Under the pieces are notes generated by a model that saw only the letters and a list, made by a program, of their open reading frames with translations, did not search any database and was not told where the DNA came from. From JBKHYJ01 sp046565505 (GTDB lineage Bacteria; Acidobacteriota; Blastocatellia; UBA7656), in NCBI GenBank assembly GCA_046565505.1, contig JBKHYJ010000090.1, positions 7,247-71,246 of the forward strand: a stretch of DNA of 64,000 nucleotides, given 5' to 3'. Positions 20,301 through 29,700 of this stretch are shown piece after piece. The translations under genes were made by a program, and so were the position numbers. Position 1 is the stretch's first letter; each line of letters begins with the position of its first letter.

Positions 20301-22024
20301 TTGAGGAATCCGGCGCAGTTATCAAAATGCTCGCGGAAGGTAGCTTCGCATTCGTATAGCTCGCGCCCCATCATCACGTATTGCGAACCCTGACCGGGAA
20401 ACATAAACACGACAGGTCTATTTCGCGGGTCTTCGATGTCTACGGCTGTGAGCACGCGCCTGTTGTCGGAGGTTTCTATTGCGCGAATAGCATCTGCTCG
20501 ATCCCTGCACGCGACCACGCGCCTGTTACGAAAGGTCGCGCGTCCGACTTGCAAGGTGTAGGCGGCGTCTGGTAAGGAGATTGATTCATCCTCTCTGAGC
20601 CGTGACGCGAGGTTCTGAGTTGACGCTTCAAGCGCGGATTCGGTCCTTGCAGACAGCATCAACAATTGCCAGGGGCGCGAACGACTGCCCCGCTCGATGA
20701 CAGGAGCCTCTTCCAAAATGACGTGAGCGTTAGTCCCGCCGACACCGAAAGAGCTTACCGCCGCGCGCCTCGGCAGACCGGCGCTATGCCAACCGGCCAG
20801 TTTTGAATTCACATAGAATGGCGTTTCGGCAAAATCTATAGAAGGGTTGGGCGCATCGAAGTTGATGCTCGGCGGCAGTTCTTTGTGTTCGAGCGCGAGC
20901 ACAGTTTTAATGAATCCGGCGATACCGGCAGCCGCATCCAGATGGCCTATGTTCGATTTAACCGATCCGATGGCGCAGAAGCCTTTTTTCTGAGTGCTGT
21001 TGCGAAACACTTTCGTGAGGGCGGTGACTTCGACCGGATCGCCTAGAAACGTTCCCGTGCCGTGAGTTTCAATGTAGCGGATGGTTTCGGGTTCAAATCC
21101 GGCCATCGCTTGCGCAGCGGCGATGACCTGCGCTTGCCCTTCTACGCTCGGGGCGGTGTAGCTGATCTTTGCCGACCCATCATTATTGATGGCTGAACTT
21201 TTAATGACGGCTCGAATGTTGTCGCCGTCATCGAGAGCTTCCGCTAGCCGCTTGAGAGCCACCACGCCGACGCCGCTGCCGAAGATCGTTCCAGCCGCTT
21301 TTGCATCAAATGCGCGGCAATGGCCGTCGGGCGAAGCAAGACCGCCTTCTTGATAAAAGTATCCTGCCTTCTGAGGTACCTTGACGGTGACTCCGCCGAC
21401 CAGCGCGATGTCGCATTCGTAGTTGAGCAGGCTCAGACATGCCATGTGAACAGCCACAAGCGATGTCGAACAACTCGTTTGAATAATGAGCGAGGGGCCT
21501 TTAAGGTTGAACTTGTAGGCCACGCGAGTAGGCATGAAGTCTTTGTCGTTGGCTATGAAGACTTGAAAGCCCCCGCCTCCGAAGAACAATTCGCGGTGCG
21601 ATGTGAGATTGCTGAGCAGGTATGTATTCCAGGCAGCCCCTGCGTAGACTCCTATCGAACCTTCGTATTCGCGGGGCGCGTAGCCGGCGTCTTCCAGCGC
21701 ATGCCATGCGTCTTCGAGAAAGAGTCGCTGTTGAGGATCAAGAATCTCGCCTTCTCTGGCGTTGTAACCAAAGAACGACGCATCGAAAAGGTCTACATCT
21801 TCCAGCAGGCTCCCGGCTTTGACATAATTCGGATGGCGCAGTTGCTCGGGTTCGATGCCGCTCGCCAGCAGTTCTTCGTCTGTGAAGAAACTGACTGCTT
21901 CAACACCGCCTCTGAGGTTCTGCCAGAATTCATTTAGATTCCGAGAGCCGGGAAAGCGCCCGGACATTCCGATTACGGCAATCTCTCGGCCCGTCAGCGA
22001 ATCAGCCGCGTGCGTGTCGCTCAC
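17375..22024 (-). CDS. Monomodular type I PKS: KS-AT-KR-ACP
   Basis: 1549 residues. KS about 10-435 (TSCSTS near 185, ETHGTGT and NIGHLD present). AT has GHSIGEY near 636 and HAFH, indicating malonyl-CoA. The KR region has TGGLSGNG near 1166 in place of the usual TGGxGGxG, and LVLVEDID where an Arg normally contacts the NADPH phosphate; the catalytic Ser, Tyr and Asn (segment around YGPYAAANLF near 1318) and the Lys are kept. ACP has LGGDSLIAI near 1471, followed by a highly basic C-terminal tail (about 1515-1549). The start is GTG at 22024 with an excellent AGGAGG 5 nt upstream; no ATG fits better. It should be the second extension module, accepting from the starter protein. KR activity is likely but not certain because of the nucleotide-binding changes. 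Confidence 0.95.
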   Translation of the reverse strand: MSDTHAADSLTGREIAVIGMSGRFPGSRNLNEFWQNLRGGVEAVSFFTDEELLASGIEPEQLRHPNYVKAGSLLEDVDLFDASFFGYNAREGEILDPQQRLFLEDAWHALEDAGYAPREYEGSIGVYAGAAWNTYLLSNLTSHRELFFGGGGFQVFIANDKDFMPTRVAYKFNLKGPSLIIQTSCSTSLVAVHMACLSLLNYECDIALVGGVTVKVPQKAGYFYQEGGLASPDGHCRAFDAKAAGTIFGSGVGVVALKRLAEALDDGDNIRAVIKSSAINNDGSAKISYTAPSVEGQAQVIAAAQAMAGFEPETIRYIETHGTGTFLGDPVEVTALTKVFRNSTQKKGFCAIGSVKSNIGHLDAAAGIAGFIKTVLALEHKELPPSINFDAPNPSIDFAETPFYVNSKLAGWHSAGLPRRAAVSSFGVGGTNAHVILEEAPVIERGSRSRPWQLLMLSARTESALEASTQNLASRLREDESISLPDAAYTLQVGRATFRNRRVVACRDRADAIRAIETSDNRRVLTAVDIEDPRNRPVVFMFPGQGSQYVMMGRELYECEATFREHFDNCAGFLKTRCGFDLKSVIYPEDASGVDAAARIDQTSFAQPALFVIEYALSRLWMEWGVKPAAMIGHSIGEYAAACLAGVFSVEEALSLLVSRGRLMQQQPAGRMLAVSLTEDKIAQMLPADISIAALNEPSGSVVSGPLNAIAEFEQELAGREIGFRPLHTSHAFHSSMMEPIRDAFEKEVRKVSLRAPQILFISNLTGTWITPEQATSPAYWVSHLRETVRFSQGITELMSDPDRLFLEVGPGRVLTTLAGRHPNGRNRVLVPSIRHPNEDVSDTRMVLESLGRLWLAGLKLDWNGFYKRERRLRVALPVYPFERQRFWIGPIAHQSGAQQSTAPGLLTLKRPDVSQWFYLPSWKPSPLNDSAAEPKNRWLILADELSITREFAANLAANGRDVITVETGESFRRLSAWHYTIRPGFREDYQLLLQDLREREQLPQAVLHAFSLTASRPVISTAAEFEAFGQSSFYSLLFLLQALAERPQEQFDVTVISNSALETMAADAPVPEKAPMLGLCRTAAQEFTNITTRFVDVEVSDLTSPLDSPVWESLVAEADAGSAELAIAYRRRQRWVQSFEQVHLEVKDRIAPLLEGGVYFVTGGLSGNGLALARYLARAAKARLVLVEDIDSYAVSTDTQDAELGRRLREIESLKALGAEVHFVAADITNPEELQRIWLEGEAMFGSINGVIHAQEPAGEKAFRVLSEASLEECAWHFRAKAHSLYALEKVLKDRKLDFCVFLSSLASALGGIGYGPYAAANLFMDSFVKRSNRTNRSPWLSLDWDLWFNEAGTDQIAEVRGDLSDLAMSAREGEEAFRCAIAARGIDQVLVSTADLSTRIASMQRRLLDLRVRREGSGTASALHPRPPLANLYVPPETDLERRIAAVWQQVLGFESIGVEDNFFELGGDSLIAIQVAASLKQELQIDFPVAKLYQGVTVRALAQILAEDKSDERQRRASQQAERKQAMSRRSQYIERRRSRLREMEG

Positions 22025-22069
22025 AAAAGCCTCCTGCTTGCGATAGGTTCTACCTTTTTCATGAGGTCT

Positions 22070-23659
22070 TCAGTCGAGGAATCTTTCTTTCCGTCCGAAC
22101 AGGCGCTCAGAGGTTATGCCCAGGTTCCTGCACTCTTCGACAAGTTTGTTGGATTCGATGATGGGTCGTGATGTAGGGGTGTATTGCACGCCAAGAAGAA
22201 ACTTGAGCCACGGCTCCATGCCCATCGCATAGACATAAGCTTCTCGAAAATTGAAGCGCCGGACCAAATCCAGCGCCTGGCCGAAGTCCGAGCCATTGAG
22301 CCGTCTCGATTCGTCTATGCCACGCCCTAGCCTTTGCGTGAGCAGAGGGCCATACACCCAGGTGAGCGGAGCGCCTTCGCACTCCATCCCTAAAAACAAC
22401 GTATCGGCGTTGCCAAGGATTTGCTGAACGTGACGGTATAGGTCCGGTTCTACGTTGCAAGAATCAGCGGCAAATACTAGAGAGTGCTTCCCGATTCGGA
22501 CCATATAAGCCATCTTGGATTTTATATCCAGATCAGAGTGCTCACCCAGGAATGGGAGCGCGATGATTTCTCCGCCTTCAAAGGCCAAGCTCTCCATATC
22601 GCCCATCTCTATGACGCTCTTAAAGCCGCTGTTTAGAAAGATCAGCTTCATCGAAGGGTCTTGCAAAGACCCCGGAATGTTCCTCGGCACAATAACCGTC
22701 TTAACTTTGTTCCGTATCTGTAGCAGGGTTTCAAAAAGCGTATGGTCGAGATGATTGTGCGTCAGCACTATGTAGTCTATGGAATCAGGCAAGTCTTGAT
22801 ACGTGTAGCGCGGCGTGGCGCTTTCGTATGTATAGCTGATTACCGGATCGAAAAGCACCGAGACGTTTTTAGTCTCTATCAAGACGCACGCGTGTCCCAT
22901 GTAGCGCCATCGCACGCCGTCGCCTGTGTAAGGCTCGCGTTTCGGCGGCGGCTCAGGAGTCAAGAACGAATGAAACACCTCGCTTTGATCGCTTGTGAGA
23001 TTGAGCATTTCCTGAATCTCACCCCACAGCTTAGGCGCATGCCTGAGCTTGAAGAGTTCATCAACAGCTTCATCATCAAAAGGCACGCGCAAGTGAACAG
23101 AATCTTTCTCTTCCAGTCGCGGGGTGCTGAGAACGAACGAGCGGTCATCTCCCTTTGTGAACGAGAGCATCAAGCTCTGGGCGGAACGATCATAGTACGG
23201 ACTTTTATACAACAACGGCTCAATAAATCTGACCACAGGGTTGTTGTTGAGGTCATAGACTATTTCAACATACCCTTTGAGAAGGTCTGGAACTTTCTCG
23301 TAAAGCGGAGAGACGGAAAAGCCCTTCGCGTTGCTTCTGAGGGTCGCGTCCAGCTCGGAGATCGCAGATGAGAGATCTACAAGGTTTTTGCGCACACGAT
23401 TTGTTTCATCGCGCAAAGCTCGAATCTCGTCTACCCGCTTCCCTTCATAATCTATGAATGGGCCTCCGAGCATTTGCGGAATCTTCACCGCATTGGCATG
23501 TATATGCGGAGCACTGATATAAGAATCCATAATCTTGAAGTGGCGCTCGGTCAGATTTCTCGCCGCCGTTGCAGGGGCTATCAAGTGCGACCAACCATAC
23601 CATTGGTCAACGAGGGGTTCCAGTTGTACATTCGGTTTCAGATACATGGGTGTGTCCAT
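22070..23659 (-). CDS. CmlA-like diiron beta-hydroxylase with metallo-beta-lactamase fold
   Basis: 529 residues, very close to CmlA (about 532), the non-heme diiron enzyme that beta-hydroxylates an amino acid held on an NRPS carrier protein in chloramphenicol synthesis. The N-terminal half (1-240) has no lactamase motifs, as in CmlA; the C-terminal half starts at WRYMGHACVLIE. The metal motif is THNHLDH with H301, H303, D305 and H306; E373 and D399 follow. From memory CmlA uses H305, H307, D309, H310, E377 and D403, so all six line up with a constant offset of four. The Glu in place of His separates this family from hydrolytic lactamases. MECEGAPLTW (about 425-440) is another strongly conserved-looking segment. 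Start ATG at 23659 has GGAGAGGAG upstream. It sits between the FAAL/Gly-NRPS/PKS gene and the next PKS. Glycine has no beta carbon, so its substrate is probably another carrier-bound residue or an acyl chain. Confidence 0.8.
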   Translation of the reverse strand: MDTPMYLKPNVQLEPLVDQWYGWSHLIAPATAARNLTERHFKIMDSYISAPHIHANAVKIPQMLGGPFIDYEGKRVDEIRALRDETNRVRKNLVDLSSAISELDATLRSNAKGFSVSPLYEKVPDLLKGYVEIVYDLNNNPVVRFIEPLLYKSPYYDRSAQSLMLSFTKGDDRSFVLSTPRLEEKDSVHLRVPFDDEAVDELFKLRHAPKLWGEIQEMLNLTSDQSEVFHSFLTPEPPPKREPYTGDGVRWRYMGHACVLIETKNVSVLFDPVISYTYESATPRYTYQDLPDSIDYIVLTHNHLDHTLFETLLQIRNKVKTVIVPRNIPGSLQDPSMKLIFLNSGFKSVIEMGDMESLAFEGGEIIALPFLGEHSDLDIKSKMAYMVRIGKHSLVFAADSCNVEPDLYRHVQQILGNADTLFLGMECEGAPLTWVYGPLLTQRLGRGIDESRRLNGSDFGQALDLVRRFNFREAYVYAMGMEPWLKFLLGVQYTPTSRPIIESNKLVEECRNLGITSERLFGRKERFLD

Positions 23660-23725
23660 AATCGGCTCCTCTCCAAACCAGCGAATACGTTTTTAAATGA
23701 AGCAATTTGTTGCGCGGCCCTGGCG

Positions 23726-26700
23726 TCAATTGTCTTTGGGGGCGCTCAAGACCGCCTTTTTACCAGCCATCTGTTGTCGGCCTTTCAATGCCTGTTTCTT
23801 TTTCTCGGCCCGGTCTTGCACCTGCTCGAATACCGCTTGAGGATCGGCTTTAGGGCTGAGATACCTTGCAAGCGCAGCTATAGTTGAAGCTTCAAAGATG
23901 CTGACCACGGGTATATCGACCTTGAATTCTTTCTTCAGTTCCGAAACGAGTCGGATGCCGGTGAGCGACGTGCCCCCTAGCTCGAAGAAACTGTCATTGA
24001 TTCCCACCTGCTCAATTCCAAGCACGCGCTGCCAGATGGCCGCCATTCGGCGCTCCAGATCGTTATTAGGCTCTGTGTAGGCGCTGCTGAGGGGCGGGCG
24101 CGCATGAACGTCTTCGGCTGGCCCTATGCTCTCCAGTTCGTCGAGCAGACGAGAACGGTTCCTCGATGCAATCGCGTCAATTTTTTCGCGAATCTCCTCA
24201 GTCGAAACTATGATCTGAGGAACTCTTCCGCTCACCAGCACTCGCCGGAATATTTCAGCCCCTTGTTTGGGCGATATGCCCGCGCCGAAGTCTCTGGATA
24301 GCAACTTTTGGGCAGAGCTTTCTGTATCGTAGGTGGCCTTCGGCTCAGGTCGCGCGAGCGATCCTTCGGCCACGCGCTTCATCGAGAAGCCTTCTACTCT
24401 TACGGCTTCCGCCCCGGTCTCATCGCATATAGAAATATCGCAAGTGATGACCTCGCGTGGTTCGGTCGCTTCTCCGCGCAGCTTTACGTGGCTCAAAGCT
24501 CTGCGCGGAATCGGAGCGCGGACGGTCAACTGTTCGTACACGAGCGGGAGATAGTCTCCGTCTACCAGATACTGTATGAAGCCCGTCGCTATATCCAACA
24601 GCGAGGGATGTAGAACATACAGCGACAGGTCGCTCTCAAAGCTATCTGCCATATCCAGCACCGCGAGCGCCTCATCGCCAGCGATATGAACCGACGACAG
24701 GCTGTTCCATCGCGGGCCTGTGGTAATGAACTTCTGCGCTCCTTTGAAATCTCCGTTCCCGTTGGTTGCTAGCTTTCGACCAGTGGCTAGTATCCTGTTA
24801 GCGTCTTCGTGGCGCCGCCCGTCGCTTGTGGCTCCAGAAACCTTGCTCAAGCCTATCTCGCCGCGAGCATGTTCCTCCCACTGTTGCGCGACGGCGTTGG
24901 CGGCTAACCGGCTCATTATGCGGAACGCGTAGCCGTTGTCATTCCGGTCCAGCAGTGTGACGACTTCACGAATCTGTCCTTCGTCGACCATTAAGGGGGC
25001 GCGAAAAGTGACTCCCCTAAGCTCTACCGCTTCCTTAGGGCCGAGCTTTGCGAAAGCCGCTCGCGCCATTTCAAGGTAAGCGGTTCCGGGCACTGTTGGC
25101 ACGCCTGAGACCTTATGGTCGGACAGGACCCAGTGAGTATCCGGGCTGAACTGCGATATAAAGACCATACGATCCGCGCCCTCGACAACGCAGGCGTCCA
25201 GCAGCGGGTGACTCCCTTCAGGCGTGGGGGCGTATTTCTCGTTAAAGGCTACAGGCAACCGAGACGGCTCAGTGAACGGGCGCGCAGCCATTCCTACTTC
25301 ATCCCACCTGTCCCAATTGATCGAGGCAACATAGTTTTGTCGGTGGTGGAAATTGGCCTGGGCAAATGAATCGCAAAAGGCGTTCGCGGCGCAGTAATCG
25401 CTCTGACCAAAGCCGCCTATGATAGAGTTGATTGATGAGCAGAGAATGAAGAAGTCCAGCTTGTGATCTTTGAGGGCCGACTGCAAGACCAGAGTTCCTA
25501 GAACCTTCGGAGCCAACACTCGCTCGGATGAATCGGGCGTCTTCAGTTGAATGATTCCGCCGCCCGCTATGCCTGCCGCATGAATAACCCCGCTGATGGT
25601 TCCAAACCGCTCTTCGGCCTGGCGAATGGCGCCCTCCATAGAGCCGGCGTCTGTAACATCCGCGCTGACCGTGAGCACTTCGCTGCCCATCTCTTCCAGA
25701 AGCCGTATCTTTGTAATCGCTTCGGTCCAACGCTCGCCCGAACCGTTAGGCGATGCCCCTTCATCCCATCGCTGCCGCTCCGGCATAGCTGAGCGCCCTA
25801 TCAAAACCAGTCGCGCTTTAACTAATCGGGCTAACTCTTCGGCCAGCGTCAGACCTATGCCGCCGAGTCCTCCCGTTATCAAGTAAACGCCTCCGTCGCG
25901 CAGCCTCGTAGAGACTTTTGACTGAGCATCGAGTTGAATTCGGTCAATGCTCTGAACCCATCGTTCACCCCCGCGATACGCGACGACCTGGTCAACAGGC
26001 GAAGCAACCAATTCTTCAATCAGATCATTAATCAACTCATCTTCTTCGCGGCTTGCCTCCTGCGGAAGCGTGAGGTCCAGGCTCAGGCAGGAAAGATTGG
26101 GATGTTCTTGCGGAATCACCTTTACGGGTCCGAGCAGAAGCGACTTTTCAGTAGAGATGAACTGCTCGCCGCAAACCTTCTGCATATTACTGGAGAGTAC
26201 TGCTATGCCAACCGGAGCATCCGGCTTGCTGCGCTCAAGGGCCTGAGTCAGAAACAGCAAGCTATCAAAGCTTCGGCATCGGGCTTGTTCCCATAAATCG
26301 CCGGTTCTGTCTCCGAACTCTGAAGGTGTCACGTTCCAGGCATGGACGATTCTGTTGGGGAATCGGCCCGATTCGCTCAGGTCTTTTATCAACGCGTTAT
26401 AATCTTCTCGGCTGCTCGAACTGATGCTGAAAGAACTCTCGTTGTATCGCGTGAAGCCGTCCCCTGCGCTCACGGTTGTCACGTCAAAACCGCGCGCCCG
26501 TAACTGCTCTACCAGGCGCTGAGAAAAGCTCTCTTCGTTCCTGATAACGAGCCAGTGCCGCGATAGCTCTTCGCTGTCGTCGGCCGGTCCAAGCACTGAG
26601 CGGTGCCACGCCGGAGCATAAAACCAGTTGTTGAGGTCCGATTGCCTCATCCCGATTCCCGTTTTTCGACCGGACTTGATCCAGTACCGCTCGCCTTCAA

Positions 26701-29700
26701 ACGGGTAAGCCGGAAGCGAAACACGTCGCCGCTTCTCGCGCGCGTAGAAATGCTCCCAGTCTATCTCTACTCCTTCGACCCAGAGCCGCCCGGCAGCGTT
26801 CAGAGTCGATGCCAGGGCCGGTTGTTTATCTCTCGGATGAGGCAAAGAAGAAACCGCGACGGCTTGCCTTGCCTGCTGGCGAGCGAGCGTGCTCAACGCG
26901 TTCCCCGGACCAACTTCCAGCAACAGGCGGTCGGGTTCTTCCAAAAGCGCCCTCAACCCGTCGCTAAATCGCACGGCTTGCCGGAGATGCCGCGCCCAGT
27001 AATGCGGGTCCGTTGCCTCAGAATTAGTGATCCATGTGCCCGTCAGGTTAGAGACAAAGGGGATTGCAGGCGGACGGAGATTGCAGCCTAGCACTTCTTT
27101 CGTGAACTCTTCTATGATCGGGTCCATCATCGAAGAATGGAAAGCATGCGATGTGTGAAGACGTGTGAAAACAATTCTGCGCTCAGCCAATCTTTTTTCT
27201 AAATCTGCGACCGCTTCAAAAGGACCGCTGACCAGAACGGTTGATGGTCCGTTGACGGCTGCAAGCGAAAGTTCTGCGCGCATCAAAGGCATCACTTCCG
27301 CCTCGCTGAGTTGAACGCTCAACATCGCGCCGCCAGGCATAGACTGCATCAGCCTGCCTCTAGCTGCTACGAGGCGGAGTGAGTCTTCCAGAGCGAACAC
27401 GCCTGACAGACATGCAGCAACGTATTCGCCAATGCTATGACCTATGATCGCTGAAGGCGTCACGCCCCAATCCATCCACAATCTAGCCAGCGCATATTCG
27501 ATGACGAAAAGCGCAGGTTGAGCAAGCGCCGTCTGCTCAAGCTGTTTGCCTGCCGTGACCGCGAGCGCCTCATCTACAAAAAGGAGTTCGCGAAGGTCCA
27601 GACCGAGATGAGGCTTAAGAATCTCTATACAAGCATCAACCTCGGCGGCAAAACCGGCTTCAGTCTCGTACACCTCGCGAGCCATGTTTACGTGCTGCGA
27701 GCCCTGACCAGGGAAGAGAAATGCAACCGAGGGTTTCCCGTTTTCGTGAAAGCCATTTATGAAACGTTCGCCATTAAGAGATTCCAGCACCGCCCCGGCA
27801 TCGGCTGTATCCTTGCAAACCACAGCGCGGCGATAAGCAAACGCCCGGCGGCCTGTCTGGAGCGTGTAGCACACATCGGCAAGGATCGTTTGCGGCTCAG
27901 CCTTGAGCCTTTCGACCAGGCCGTTGATTGTCTGGTCGAGCGCGGAACTGGTCTTTGCCGAAAGCGTCAGCAGTTGCCAGGGTCTTGAGTCGCTGCCGGA
28001 TACAGCAGGCGGCGCTTCTTCAAGAATGACGTGAGCATTAGTGCCGCCTATGCCGAAAGAAGAAACTCCGGCGCGGCGCGGCTTGCCGTTACCAGTCCAA
28101 TCTTTCAACTGCGCGTTGACGTAGAACGGGCTATTTGCGAAATCGATTTTCGGATTAGGTTCGGTAAAGTTCAGGCTCGGCGGCAGGCGGCGATGCCTGA
28201 GAGCGCAGACCGCCTTAATCAATCCGGCGATTCCGGCTGCCGTGTCCAGATGGCCTATGTTGGTCTTTATCGAACCGATGGCGCAAAACTGCTTGTTATT
28301 TGTGCGCGAGCCGAAGGCTTCCTTAAGTGCGGCTACCTCAATAGGGTCTCCGAGTGTGGTCCCCGTCCCATGAGCCTCTACATACGTGATGCTTTCCGGC
28401 TCTACGCCCGCGACACTCATAGCCTCGGCAATGACTTCCGCCTGACCATCCACGCTCGGCGCGGTGTAGCCTATTTTGACTCCACCATCGTTGTTGATCG
28501 CGCTGCCTTTTATGACCGCATAGATAGTGTCTCTGTCGGCCAGCGCGCGGGCTAACGGCTTTAGCACAACGACCCCTACGCCGCTGCCGAACACAGTGCC
28601 TTTAGCGTCTTTATCGAAGGCTCGGCAGTGCGCGTCGGGAGATAGAATGCCACCTTCTTCGTAAAAGTATCCTTGATTCTGAGGCGTCCGAATTCCGACC
28701 CCCCCGGCCAGCGCCATCTCGCACTCGCCAGCAATCAGGCTCTGGCAGGCCAGATGGACCGCTACCAGCGATGTCGAACAAGCTGTCTGAACGTTAATAC
28801 TAGGCCCCTTGAGGTTCAGTTTGTACGATACTCGCGTGGCGAGGAAATCTTTGTCATTACCGATGAATGCCTGGTATTTCAGAGCGGACGAATCGGTGAA
28901 ACTTGGAGCCGCTTGATGCAGATAGGTGTTGAGTCCCGCCCCGGCAAAGACTCCGATCCGGTCTTTATAATTTGCTGAGTTGTAGCCCGCATCATCCAGC
29001 GCCTGCCAGGCGCATTGAAGGAAGATGCGATGCTGCGGGTCCATCCATTCGGCCTCGCGCGGGTGAAAGCCGAAGAAAGCCGCGTCAAACAGGTCCGCCC
29101 CTTCCAGCACGCCTCCTGCCTTAACGTAATTTGGGTCTTCCAAGACCTGCGGCTCAACGCCGAGCGCGATTAACTCTTCGTCCGAGAAGAAGGAGATGCA
29201 TTCATCGCCCTCGCAAAGCCTCGACCACAACTGATCGACGCTTCCGGCTTTCGGGAAACGGCCCGACATACCCACGACAGCAATTTCTCTGCCGGTTGTT
29301 GCGGAACAAGAGCGCCGGGCTGAACCTCTGCGGCTGCCCTCCAGAGCGGCGACCGAGCGGGCCGCTCCCTGACCCAGATGCTCGGCCAGTGCTCCTACAG
29401 TCGGTTGCCTCAGCAGATCGAGCATAGGCACTTCATATCCGGCGTCTGACAGACGTTTCTGAACTTGAGCCAGGAGCAGCGAATGGCCGCCCAGATCGAA
29501 GAAGTTGTCATCGCGCCCTATCCTGTCGGCCTGAAGCGCGGCCTTCCATATTTCTGCGACGAGCCGCTCAAGGTCCGACCGCAATTCAACATGTTCTGCT
29601 GATGGTTTGGAAAGCTCTGCCGTCGGAAGCGCCTTACGGTCTACTTTACCGTTAGGGGTCAGCGGCAGACTTTTCAGCGTGACGAAAAGAGAAGGCACGT

